Below, piece after piece: positions 1 to 7,375 of a DNA stretch of 27,530 bases (positions within the stretch are counted from its first letter, which is position 1; the number at the start of each line of letters is the position of its first letter). The stretch lies in the NCBI GenBank assembly GCA_035495815.1, contig DATJFH010000372.1, positions 1 to 27,530 on the forward strand. The letters are read 5' to 3'. Made by a program: the position numbers and the translations under genes. A model generated the notes under the pieces. It did no database searches and had not been told where the DNA came from. It saw only the letters and a program-made list of their open reading frames with translations. This DNA is from DATJFH01 sp035495815. GTDB lineage: Bacteria; Acidobacteriota; Terriglobia; Bryobacterales; Bryobacteraceae.

Positions 1-2
1 TT

Positions 3-1064
3 TTCAGGATTACCGACAGCGGCATCGGCATGACCCCCGAGCAGATGGACAAGCTGTTCGAGCCGTTCACGCAGGCCGACGCTTCCATGACGCGCCGCTT
101 CGGGGGCACCGGGCTGGGGCTGGTCATCAGCCGCCGTTTCTGTAATATGATGGGCGGCGATATAAAAGTGGAAAGCGTCATCGGGCACGGATCGATTTTT
201 ACGGTGACCCTGCCCGCCCACGTCAACAACGAGCGGGCGCCGGAAGCGGCCGAAATCGAGGCAGCGGAAACGAGCTACCCGCAGCCTCCCGCCGGCGCCA
301 GCGTGGTCCTGGTGATCGACGACGATCTACGCGTCCACGACCTGCTGCGGCGGTCGCTGGCGAAAGAAGGCTTTCGGGTGGAAGTGGCGTCCACCGGCGA
401 GGAGGGACTGCGCATGGCCCGCCAATACCGGCCGGAGGCCATCACGCTCGACGTCATGATGCCGGGCATGGACGGCTGGGCGGTGCTGGCGGCGCTGAAG
501 GCGGATCCTCATTTGGCCGATATACCAGTGGTCATGCTCACCATCGTCGATAACCAGAATATGGGTTACTCGCTTGGCGCGGCCGAATACCTGACCAAGC
601 CGATCGATCGGGACAGGCTGGCGGCGGTGCTCAAGAAGTACGCCGGAGAAGGGAACACCCGCTCCGCGCTGGTCGTGGACGATGAGGAGGACGGCCGCAA
701 CATGCTTCGACGGCAATTGGAAAGCGACGGGTGGCTGGTGACCACGGCGGCGCACGGCCGTCAGGCTCTGGAGGCTTTGAGGCGATCCCGCCCTTCGGTG
801 ATCCTGCTGGACCTGCTGATGCCCGAAATGGACGGCTTCCAATTCGTGGATGAACTGCGCAGGCAGCCCGAGTGGCGTGATATTCCCGTGGTGGTGGTGA
901 CGGCCAAGGACCTCACGCCGGAGGAGCGCCTCCGCCTCAACGGCCATGTGGGCATCGTGCTCCAAAAGGGCTCATACGAATCCGAAGACCTGCTGCGGGA
1001 GACGGGGCGGCTGGTCGCCAGCCGCATTCGCAGCCAGGCGCCGAAGCTGGCGCCCACCGGTTGA
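3..1064 (+). CDS. Hybrid sensor histidine kinase, C-terminal part with two receiver domains (5' end outside window)
   Basis: The reading frame is open to the window edge, so the gene begins upstream and only its C-terminal part is here. The first residues are the end of a histidine-kinase ATPase domain: G1 box DSGIGM, F box FEPF and G2 box GTGLGL followed by GHGSIFTVTLP. Two receiver domains follow, each with an acidic pair (VIDDD; VVDDEE), a phosphoacceptor Asp (LDVMMPGMDG; LDLLMPEMDG) and a conserved Lys (LTKP; LQKGS). In the second receiver the usual KP is replaced by KG. Sensor and HisKA domains must lie upstream. Phosphate likely passes from the kinase to its receivers and possibly to the two receiver proteins encoded next. 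The ATG at 30 is internal to the ATPase domain and is not the start. Confidence 0.9.
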   Translation, partial: FRITDSGIGMTPEQMDKLFEPFTQADASMTRRFGGTGLGLVISRRFCNMMGGDIKVESVIGHGSIFTVTLPAHVNNERAPEAAEIEAAETSYPQPPAGASVVLVIDDDLRVHDLLRRSLAKEGFRVEVASTGEEGLRMARQYRPEAITLDVMMPGMDGWAVLAALKADPHLADIPVVMLTIVDNQNMGYSLGAAEYLTKPIDRDRLAAVLKKYAGEGNTRSALVVDDEEDGRNMLRRQLESDGWLVTTAAHGRQALEALRRSRPSVILLDLLMPEMDGFQFVDELRRQPEWRDIPVVVVTAKDLTPEERLRLNGHVGIVLQKGSYESEDLLRETGRLVASRIRSQAPKLAPTG

Positions 1065-1117
1065 CAGTCAAAACTTTGGGGCAGCTCTCCTGCCCGGGAA
1101 TGGAGTATTTTTCGAGA

Positions 1118-1507
1118 ATGCCGAAGATCCTGCTGGTCGAAGATAACGAAATGAACCGGGATATGCTTTCCCGGCGGCTGCAGCGCAAGGGTTACGAAGT
1201 GCTCATCGCGGTCGACGGCGGAGAAGGCGTCGAGATGGCCCATTCGCAGACTCCGGACCTCATCCTCATGGACATGAGCCTGCCCGTGCTCGACGGCTGG
1301 GAGGCCACCCGCCGCCTGAAGGCCGCGCCCGCCACCCGCCACCTCCCGGTGATCGCGCTCACCGCGCACGCCATGGCCAGCGACCGGGAGAAGGCGATCG
1401 AAGCCGGCTGCGACGACTATGACACCAAGCCCATCGAGCTGCCGCGCCTGCTCGGCAAGATCGAAGCCTGGCTGTCAGGCGCGGGTGTCCGCCCGGCCGA
1501 GGCCTAG
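1118..1507 (+). CDS. Single-domain response regulator (CheY-like receiver)
   Basis: This is a stand-alone receiver of about 129 residues with no output domain. It has the acidic residues VEDNE, phosphoacceptor Asp in LMDMSLPVLDG, Thr in ALTAHAM and Lys in DTKPIE, so all catalytic positions are present. The frame also allows a TTG start at 1061 overlapping the kinase stop, and an ATG at 1100. I prefer ATG 1118 because the receiver fold begins immediately (MPKILLVEDN) and GGAG lies at 1102-1105. Its helix 1 (NEMNRDMLSRRL) closely resembles that of the cyclase receiver downstream (NETNRDVLSRRL), suggesting both are phosphorylated by the same kinase. It is likely a phosphate shuttle or sink in the relay with its neighbours. 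Confidence 0.88.
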   Translation: MPKILLVEDNEMNRDMLSRRLQRKGYEVLIAVDGGEGVEMAHSQTPDLILMDMSLPVLDGWEATRRLKAAPATRHLPVIALTAHAMASDREKAIEAGCDDYDTKPIELPRLLGKIEAWLSGAGVRPAEA

Positions 1508-1510
1508 AGC

Positions 1511-3244
1511 ATGAGCGGCGCCGTCGACAATCCGCCCCCTGTCGTACTGAAGGACGAAAGCCTGTCGGAGGCGCGTCACAACCTGCGCACGCCCATCAAC
1601 CACATCCTGGGCTATGGCGAGATGCTCATGGAGGACGCCGAGGACCAGGGTAGGGAGCAGGACCTCACCGATCTCCGCCGAATACTCGACGACGGCAAGC
1701 TGGCGCTGGCGGTCATCAACGGGGCGTTAACGCCGGCCACCAACGAAGTCTCCGAGCCGCAGATCCGCGCGATGCGCGAGGCGCTGCTCGATCCGGTGAA
1801 CCGCATCCTCGGGACGATGCGCCGGCTCGAGCCCGGGCTGCATTCCCCCGACGCCGTGAAGATCCGCACGGCGGCCGAGAAACTCCTCGCCATGTCGGCC
1901 GGTATTCTGGACCCGGGCGTGGAGCAGAACGGCCACCTCGCGCCGCCATCCGCTCCTCTCCTCCCGACGCCTCCGACGCCTGCGAAAGCGGAGCCGCCGG
2001 CGGTCGCCGCGCCGCCCCTACCCCTCGAATCGAGACCCGCGCCCACGGCGGCGTCCGAGCGGTGGCGGCACAGCACCGAGGCCCATCTGCTGGTGGTCGA
2101 CGACAACGAGACCAATCGCGACGTCCTCAGCCGCCGCCTCGAGCGCGAGGGCTTTCACGTCTCCTCGGCCGAAAACGGACGCCGGGCGCTCGAGATGGTG
2201 CGGGCGGCCAGCTTCGATCTGGTGCTGCTCGACATCATGATGCCCGAGATCGACGGCTACCAGGTGCTCAGCCAGATGAAAGCGGATCCTCTGCTGCACG
2301 ATATTCCGGTGATCATGATCTCCGCGCTCGATGAAATCCAGAGCGTGGTCCGCTGCATCGAAACCGGAGCCGAGGACTATCTCAACAAGCCCTTCGACCC
2401 CGTGCTGCTCCGCGCCCGTATCGGCGCCTGTCTGGAGAAAAAGCGCCTGCGCGACGAGCAGAAGCGCAAGACGGCCGAACTGGAACAGGCCATGGAAGCG
2501 GCCGAATTGCAGCGGCGGGAATCCGACTCGCTGCTGCGCAACATCCTGCCGTCGCAGATCGCCGACGAACTGCGCGGACGCGGACAGGTGGAGCCCCGCT
2601 ACTTCGAGGACGTCACCATCCTGTTCTCCGATTTCGTCGGTTTCACGCGCGCCACCGAGAGCCTGGCGGCCGAGGACCTGGTGAATCTGCTCCATTCCTA
2701 CTTCACCGCCTTCGACCGCATCGTCGGCCGCTACGGCCTGGAGAAGCTCAAGACCATCGGCGACAGCTACATGCTGGCCGGAGGTCTGCCGGAGCGCAAT
2801 CCGTCGCACCCGGTGGACGCGGTGATGGCCGCCTTCGAGATGGTGCGCGCGGTGGAGGAGCTGAGCACCGAGGAAGCGCCCTGGAAGGTTCGAATCGGGA
2901 TTCACACCGGACCGGTCATCGCGGGCGTGGTGGGGATCAAGAAATTCGCGTTCGACGTGTGGGGAGAGAGCGTGAACTTCAGCTCCCGGATGGAATCCTC
3001 GAGCCAGCCGAATTGCATCAACATGTCGGCCCGAACGTATTCGCGCGTGAAAGATTTCTTCAACTGCGAAGCGCGCGGCCAGGTCGCTACCAAAGAGGGC
3101 AAGCCGTACGAGATGTACTTCGCCAGAGGCATTCTGCCCAAGCTGGTCGACGACCGCACCCAAAGCCCGCCGCCCGCCTTCGTGAGGCGTTACCGGATCT
3201 ACTTCCAAAAGACTCCGCCGGCGTTCCCTGCCTTTTTGCTCTAG
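1511..3244 (+). CDS. HisKA-like / receiver / class III adenylate cyclase fusion
   Basis: 577 residues. Residues about 18-75 resemble a HisKA dimerisation hairpin with His23 in HNLRTPIN. A second helical stretch (about 85-135) and a Pro/Ala-rich linker follow, and no HATPase domain is present. The receiver (about 190-310) has acidic VVDDNE, Asp241 and Lys293. A signalling helix leads to a class III nucleotide cyclase domain (about 365-550). Its metal ligands Asp374 (FSDFVGF) and Asp418 (IGDSYM), purine-selecting Lys414 and Asp482 (FDVWGESVN), and transition-state Asn489 and Arg493 are all present. The Lys/Asp pair is the adenylate rather than guanylate signature. The likely product is cAMP, gated by receiver phosphorylation. 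It begins 3 nt after the response regulator and is probably one operon with it. No membrane segment is visible. Confidence 0.9.
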   Translation: MSGAVDNPPPVVLKDESLSEARHNLRTPINHILGYGEMLMEDAEDQGREQDLTDLRRILDDGKLALAVINGALTPATNEVSEPQIRAMREALLDPVNRILGTMRRLEPGLHSPDAVKIRTAAEKLLAMSAGILDPGVEQNGHLAPPSAPLLPTPPTPAKAEPPAVAAPPLPLESRPAPTAASERWRHSTEAHLLVVDDNETNRDVLSRRLEREGFHVSSAENGRRALEMVRAASFDLVLLDIMMPEIDGYQVLSQMKADPLLHDIPVIMISALDEIQSVVRCIETGAEDYLNKPFDPVLLRARIGACLEKKRLRDEQKRKTAELEQAMEAAELQRRESDSLLRNILPSQIADELRGRGQVEPRYFEDVTILFSDFVGFTRATESLAAEDLVNLLHSYFTAFDRIVGRYGLEKLKTIGDSYMLAGGLPERNPSHPVDAVMAAFEMVRAVEELSTEEAPWKVRIGIHTGPVIAGVVGIKKFAFDVWGESVNFSSRMESSSQPNCINMSARTYSRVKDFFNCEARGQVATKEGKPYEMYFARGILPKLVDDRTQSPPPAFVRRYRIYFQKTPPAFPAFLL

Positions 3245-3251
3245 ACCGGGC

Positions 3252-4238
3252 TCATGGACCGGCGCACTTTTCGCTCCCAACGCCGGACTGCTGCCTTTCG
3301 AGGCCCTTTTCCACCCACTCCAGAATCACCTCGTCCAGCCAGAACCGCGGCTTGACGCGGGAGAGAAACCCCAGGTGCCCTCCGTGTCTCGGAGTGACGA
3401 GCGTCAGGAAGGGATTGGATTGAAACGCCGGATGACGGAAGATTTCAAACGGAATGAACGTATCGTCCTGCGCCTGCAGGACCATCGTCGGAACGCGGAT
3501 CCGGTCGAGGAACTGGTTCGAGGATTGAGTGGCGTAATAATGATCCGCGCCGTGAAATCCGAACGCAGGCGCCGTGATCTTGTCGTCGATGTCGTACAGG
3601 GAGCGCATTCCCCGGAAATCGGCCTGCGTGTATCGGCCGGTCGAGATCATCCGCTCGCACATGCGCCGCACGAAGCGCCGCTCGTACAACCGGTTATCCA
3701 GCTTGCCCATGCGCCGCACGCAAGCCGCCAGGTCGATGGGCGTGCAGAGAGCGCAAACGCCGGCGATCAGCCCGTCAGCTTCGTCGCCTAACTCCCCCGT
3801 CAGTTTGAGCACCACGTTGCCGCCCAGCGAAAATCCGGCCAGGTAGACCGGCGCCCGGTCCTGTTGCCCGAGCTGTCTCAGGACCGACAGCAGATCCGAC
3901 GTGAGCCCCGCGTGGTAGAGCGTCCGGCACAGGTGCGTGGTGCCGCCGCAGGTCCGCATGTGAAACCGGCGCATAACGAAGCCTGCTTCGAGGCCCGCCT
4001 GCGAGAGGCTTCGCATGTAGCCCGATTCACCCGATCCCTCGAGCCCGTGCACCAGGACGATCTGCCCGCGCGGCTCTCCCTGCGGCCGCTGCGAGTCCAC
4101 CCGTACCTGCACGTCCGGCTCGGTCCGGAAGAGCCGCGATTCCACCGGAAAGCGCTCCACATCCAGCTTCCGTGGCCAGAAATTCCCCGCCGTGGTCAGG
4201 AAATGCGTGTTGGCGATGATCGGTCGGAACGGGCGCAA
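3252..4238 (-). CDS. YheT-family alpha/beta hydrolase
   Basis: 328 residues, matching the YheT/COG0429 family in length and order of motifs. N-terminal FRPIIANTHF fits the family opening. Strand-turn LVHGLEGS supplies the oxyanion region, the nucleophile is Ser137 in GFSLGGN, the acid is Asp258/259 in QAQDDTF, and the His is His288 in HGGHLGF. These enzymes are cytoplasmic or membrane-associated hydrolases with esterase-like activity on poorly defined substrates. The start is TTG at 4238, with an AGGA 11 nt upstream; no ATG lies nearby. It is convergent with the cyclase gene (7 nt between stops) and divergent from the WG-repeat gene. Confidence 0.85.
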   Translation of the reverse strand: MRPFRPIIANTHFLTTAGNFWPRKLDVERFPVESRLFRTEPDVQVRVDSQRPQGEPRGQIVLVHGLEGSGESGYMRSLSQAGLEAGFVMRRFHMRTCGGTTHLCRTLYHAGLTSDLLSVLRQLGQQDRAPVYLAGFSLGGNVVLKLTGELGDEADGLIAGVCALCTPIDLAACVRRMGKLDNRLYERRFVRRMCERMISTGRYTQADFRGMRSLYDIDDKITAPAFGFHGADHYYATQSSNQFLDRIRVPTMVLQAQDDTFIPFEIFRHPAFQSNPFLTLVTPRHGGHLGFLSRVKPRFWLDEVILEWVEKGLERQQSGVGSEKCAGP

Positions 4239-4421
4239 AATTTATTTTATCCTGCCGCGGCCGGAGTCCACCCGAAGCGCCCGCCGGGAAGTACTTTCGC
4301 CGGCCGGGTCCGGAGAAAATTACGCGAGCAGCCGTTCGTCGAAGGCCGACGCCGGGGATTTGATGGCCGGAGGCGGAATCGGCCCCCAAAATGCATTTTC
4401 CGCCGGGAAGTTTCTTCAGCC

Positions 4422-4428
4422 AAGGAGG
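4422..4428 (+). promoter_or_regulatory. Strong Shine-Dalgarno that fixes the WG-protein start
   Basis: AAGGAGG sits 6 nt before ATG 4435. The frame is open upstream to an ATG at 4192, but that extension has no WG repeats and overlaps the divergent hydrolase gene, so this site decides the start. Confidence 0.8.
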
Positions 4429-4434
4429 CAGGCA

Positions 4435-5454
4435 ATGGCAGTCAAGACGAAAACGGAAGCTCCGGCTCGCAATGTCTTACTACCGATCGTGCAGGATGGC
4501 CGTATCGGTTATATCAACCGCGAGGGAAAGATCGTGCTCTCTCCCCAGTTTGCAGGCTTTGAGAATGGATCCGGCCGCGTCGCCGGAGTGACTTCCCTGT
4601 ATCGCTTCCACGAAGGCATGGCCGCGGTCCGGATCGGCGACAAGTGGGGATACATCGACACGGACGGAACAATCGCCATCGATCCTGATTACGATGGAGC
4701 CGGACCGTTCCGTGAAGGCGCCGCGCCCGTGATGCTCGAGGATAAGTGGGGCTATACCGATAAGTCCGGCAAGATTTCCATCAATCCCCAGTTCGAGCGT
4801 GCCGGTGTGTTCAATTTCGGATTTGCCTCCGTCCGAAGCGAAGGAAAGTGGGGATTTATCGATCACGAGGGTTCTTTCCTGGTCCGGCCCCAGTTCGAAG
4901 ACGTCGGCGGAACGGCATGGCCCATCACCAGCCATCCCAGCCAGATCACTGGACACTTTTCTGAAGATTTCGCGGCCGTGCAGGTCGGCGCGAGATGGGG
5001 TTACGTCGACAAGAGCGGAACGCTCGTCATCAACCCGCAGTTCGAGCGGGCGACCAGCTTTTATGAAGGATTGGCCGGTGTCCAGATGGGCAGGGTATGG
5101 GGCTTCATCGACAAGAAAGGCGACGTCGTCGTCAACCCCCAATTCGAGGATCTGGGTGGTTTCGGCGATCGGCTGGCGCCTGTCAAGTCGGATGGAAAGT
5201 GGGGCTTCATCGACAAAACCGGAGCCTATGTGGACCGCCCGCAGTTTGAGGACGCCTTCAGCTTCTACGAGGGCCTGGCGGCTGTGAAGTTCGACGGACG
5301 CTGGGGTTACGTGGATCGAAGCGGAGCCTATACGATCCATCCCCGGTTCGACGAGGCTGGCAACTTCGAGAACGGTTTCGCCCCGGTTCGTCTGGCGGAA
5401 GGTTGGGGCTACATCGACAAGGAGGGTAAGTTCATCTGGAATCCGACGAGCTAA
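4435..5454 (+). CDS. WG-repeat protein (nine repeats)
   Basis: 339 residues made almost entirely of WG (beta-leucine-rich-like KWG) repeats of about 35-45 residues. Each has a WGYIDKxG-type core followed by a PQFExxxxFxEGLA segment. I count eight cores with W (for example WGYIDTDG, WGYTDKSG, WGFIDHEG, WGYVDKSG, WGFIDKKG, WGFIDKTG, WGYVDRSG, WGYIDKEG), plus a first copy where IG replaces WG. There is no signal peptide or membrane segment, so the mature protein starting at MAVKTKTE is probably cytoplasmic unless exported by another route. WG-repeat proteins are widespread, and most have no known function beyond a likely protein-binding scaffold. The gene stands alone, with no obvious operon partner. 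Confidence 0.9.
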   Translation: MAVKTKTEAPARNVLLPIVQDGRIGYINREGKIVLSPQFAGFENGSGRVAGVTSLYRFHEGMAAVRIGDKWGYIDTDGTIAIDPDYDGAGPFREGAAPVMLEDKWGYTDKSGKISINPQFERAGVFNFGFASVRSEGKWGFIDHEGSFLVRPQFEDVGGTAWPITSHPSQITGHFSEDFAAVQVGARWGYVDKSGTLVINPQFERATSFYEGLAGVQMGRVWGFIDKKGDVVVNPQFEDLGGFGDRLAPVKSDGKWGFIDKTGAYVDRPQFEDAFSFYEGLAAVKFDGRWGYVDRSGAYTIHPRFDEAGNFENGFAPVRLAEGWGYIDKEGKFIWNPTS

Positions 5455-5536
5455 CCGGGCGGTCGGGGGAGTGGAAATCCCAGCTTCGACCTCGGTGTTT
5501 CCCCAGGATTCCGGTGTTTTACCCCAATCCCTTCGT

Positions 5537-5598
5537 GGAATACGACCGCCTTTCCCCTCTCGAACGACACCGTGAGGGCAGGCGGTCTTACTTATTCC
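5537..5598. repeat. Long imperfect inverted repeat
   Basis: Outer arms GGAATA (5537-5542) and TATTCC (5593-5598), inner arms GACCGCCT (5544-5551) and AGGCGGTC (5580-5587), and a further CCCTC/GAGGG pair inside form one extended stem of about 60 nt with small bulges. There is no U-tract. It could be a structured RNA element, a terminator for the WG gene, or the remnant of a small palindromic mobile repeat. Confidence 0.5.
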
Positions 5599-5615
5599 AT
5601 CTCAGTCGATTCCTG

Positions 5616-5648
5616 AGTACTTGGGTAAACTGACAGTACCCGAGTACT
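5616..5648. repeat. 12-bp hairpin / palindromic site
   Basis: AGTACTTGGGTA (5616-5627) and TACCCGAGTACT (5637-5648) pair over 12 positions with a single G-U, around a 9-nt loop. The sequence after it (ATTTTCC) is only weakly T-rich. It lies 75 nt before the small Cys/His gene, so an operator or a terminator are both possible. Confidence 0.55.
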
Positions 5649-5723
5649 ATTTTCCTCATGCCTTTGCAATGATATTCTTGATTTCGGCCGATCTTAAAAG
5701 TAGAGAAACTTTCGAGAATCACG

Positions 5724-5942
5724 ATGACTTGCTCTTGGTGTAGTAAGAAACTCTCTGTTTTCAAGATGTTCGGTGGCTCAAGCTACTGCTGCGAAGCTCA
5801 TCGCCTGAAAGACAAGGAAAGAATGAAAGAGTTGGCGATACAGCGGCTTCGTCCTCCCTCCGGGTTCCCGCGCTCTGAAGCGGCGGATTCCAGTGAAACC
5901 GGGAAAGTCGAAATCACCCGACCGGGCCTGGAAATCGCGTAG
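5724..5942 (+). CDS. Small Cys/His (zinc-finger-like) protein
   Basis: 72 residues. Cys3, Cys6, Cys22 and His26 form C-x2-C-x15-C-x3-H, which could bind one zinc ion; Cys23 is an extra cysteine. A basic and charged helix (residues about 27-43) and a polar tail follow. The same spacing occurs in the next gene, so the two are paralogs. I do not recognise a named family with certainty; the pattern resembles short treble-clef or ribbon fingers. No clear Shine-Dalgarno precedes ATG 5724. The gene lies just after two inverted repeats. A function in nucleic-acid or protein binding is only a guess. Confidence 0.6.
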   Translation: MTCSWCSKKLSVFKMFGGSSYCCEAHRLKDKERMKELAIQRLRPPSGFPRSEAADSSETGKVEITRPGLEIA

Positions 5943-6004
5943 CGTTATCGAAAAGCGCCAAAAAAAAGTCCTCTGAACTTCCGATGAGTTCCGATGAGTA
6001 AAGT

Positions 6005-6358
6005 ATGCTTCGGCTGTCGCGGTGCCTTTATTGCGGATGCAAGTTGAATTGGCTGAAGTGGCTCAAAAAAGAGAACTTTTGCTCGGATGAGCACGATGCT
6101 GCTTACCGCGCCGAGGCTGACTTGCGCCTGGTCTCCCGGCTGCATCAGTCAGCTTCGCCGGACTACGGAATGACGTCCTGGAAGTACGCCGACAACTCGG
6201 GCTACCCGACGCCGGACCTGTCGTCCCAACCACCCCAATGCCGCGCCGAGACCGGGGCGGATGTCCCGAATCTGGCGACGTTAGCCAGAGTCGTTTACCC
6301 GGAAGCGCCTCAAATCCCGCCGCGGCTGTTGGTGGCCGCGCCCGAAAGCCAGAAGTAA
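6005..6358 (+). CDS. Small Cys/His (zinc-finger-like) protein, paralog of the preceding gene
   Basis: 117 residues. Cys7, Cys10, Cys26 and His30 repeat the C-x2-C-x15-C-x3-H spacing of the 72-residue protein before it; both have KL shortly after the second Cys, an aromatic or hydrophobic middle, and F/Y-C before the H. A charged helix ending in LVSRL matches the neighbour's AIQRL. The C-terminal half (about 55-117) is Pro/Gln-rich, looks disordered, and is not shared. The start ATG 6005 lies directly after a 10-bp tandem duplication (CCGATGAGTT type, 5979-5999). No signal peptide. Function unknown; the base composition is ordinary for the window. Confidence 0.62.
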   Translation: MLRLSRCLYCGCKLNWLKWLKKENFCSDEHDAAYRAEADLRLVSRLHQSASPDYGMTSWKYADNSGYPTPDLSSQPPQCRAETGADVPNLATLARVVYPEAPQIPPRLLVAAPESQK

Positions 6359-6415
6359 ACCGTTGGACGCAGTAACAGGCGTGGCCGGCCGAGACTCGAG
6401 GCCTGCAGCGCCGCC

Positions 6416-7327
6416 CTACGGGCTGGTGCTTTTCTTACCGCCACCCAATGCCACCGCCGCCCCGATGCCGCCCGCAGCCGCGACCGCCACACCGGCGTAG
6501 ATGCCCGCATGACTTCCGGACTTGGCCTTCGGCGCATTCGCCACGGTGGATTGCCCGGGCCGCAGCACCTTCGCTCCCGCCGCCTCGACTTTCGCGATAG
6601 CCTCGGCGCAGCCCCCGGCTTGGGTGCGCTTCACGGTTTCCGCTTGCACCACCTGAGCCGCCGGCGGCGCCGGAGCCGCGGAGCGGAATGCCGCGCCCGT
6701 TACCTCCACCTGATTATTCGCCTCGGCGGCCAAACCGGTTCCGCGGAGTTCGACCGTTTGGTTGGCGTCCACCAGCAGGAATTTGCCGTCACGGGTCTGA
6801 AGCAGGCACCCGGACATCTGGAACGTCCCCGCCTGGGCCGCTTGGGGCGTGAACAGCAGCGATGTTCCCGCCGGCACATTCGCGACCAGCATCCCGCTCC
6901 CGCTGGTCACCCGCACCCCCCCGTTCAGCGCCGCGACCACTACCTGCGTCTCCCCTTCGAGCTTCACCCGGGCGATCGATTTGCCTTCGGGCGAGATCCG
7001 CAGCGACCGCGCCTCCATCTGGTAACCGGCCGAGCCTTCCACTTCCCCGGCCCCGCGCTCGAGCGTCGCCTGTTTGCGGAACACCTTCGCCTGCGACTCC
7101 TCCCCCAGGTTCATCCGGGCGCCGCTGCTCAGTTGCAGACGCGACGAAGCTGTCCCTGTCCGCACGGTGGCCCCGTCGAACAACGTCGTGTTGCCGAAGA
7201 CTTCGGAATTGTCGACGTGAAAACTACCCCGTGCAATGGCGACGCCGATCGACTCGGCGGCCGTCGCGCCGAAACTCATCGTGCCGGCAAGCACCAGGGC
7301 TGTGAGATCCTGCAGAGTCAAGCGCAC
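6416..7327 (-). CDS. Secreted FecR-domain protein with C-terminal membrane segment
   Basis: 303 residues. The N-terminus (about 1-24, ending GATAAES) is a signal peptide. Residues about 25-160 read as a FecR-like beta domain: an ARGSFHVDNSEVFGN opening, then DGATVRTG, LSSGARMNLG, and V..LNGGVRV. A single Cys pair lies at SGCLLQ and GGCAEA. The C-terminus is a small hydrophobic Gly/Ala-rich segment (HAGIYAGVAVAAAGG) followed by GGGKKSTSP, a probable membrane anchor. No ECF sigma factor or TonB receptor is adjacent, so a classical FecIR role is unlikely; in Acidobacteriota such proteins occur alone or near envelope genes. The start is GTG 7327, fixed by AAGGAG 8 nt upstream. It is divergent from the polysaccharide locus. 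Confidence 0.75.
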   Translation of the reverse strand: MRLTLQDLTALVLAGTMSFGATAAESIGVAIARGSFHVDNSEVFGNTTLFDGATVRTGTASSRLQLSSGARMNLGEESQAKVFRKQATLERGAGEVEGSAGYQMEARSLRISPEGKSIARVKLEGETQVVVAALNGGVRVTSGSGMLVANVPAGTSLLFTPQAAQAGTFQMSGCLLQTRDGKFLLVDANQTVELRGTGLAAEANNQVEVTGAAFRSAAPAPPAAQVVQAETVKRTQAGGCAEAIAKVEAAGAKVLRPGQSTVANAPKAKSGSHAGIYAGVAVAAAGGIGAAVALGGGKKSTSP

Positions 7328-7335
7328 GCGTAAAT

Positions 7336-7341
7336 CTCCTT
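7336..7341 (-). promoter_or_regulatory. Shine-Dalgarno for the FecR-like gene
   Basis: AAGGAG on the minus strand, 8 nt before GTG 7327. It supports a GTG start. Confidence 0.7.
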
Positions 7342-7368
7342 TTGCGCTCGGGGGGGCTTGGGTATATT
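7341..7368 (+). promoter_or_regulatory. Possible promoter at the head of the polysaccharide locus
   Basis: TATATT (7363-7368) stands out in GC-rich sequence. A weak -35 (TTTGCG, 7341-7346) lies 16 nt before it, in the short gap between two divergent genes. The AT-rich core TATATTAT is nearly self-complementary and could serve both directions. Confidence 0.35.
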
Positions 7369-7375
7369 ATGAGCG

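Noticed and set aside
2018..3280. Long minus-strand open frame (420 residues) over the cyclase gene
   Set aside because: It is antisense to a protein with complete catalytic motifs and shows His/Arg/Gly-rich shadow composition.
4192..4434. 81-residue N-terminal extension of the WG protein
   Set aside because: It overlaps the divergent hydrolase start, has no repeats, and AAGGAGG precedes ATG 4435.
5979..5999. 10-bp tandem duplication before the second small Cys/His gene
   Set aside because: Too short to be more than chance; noted only because it lies next to the start.
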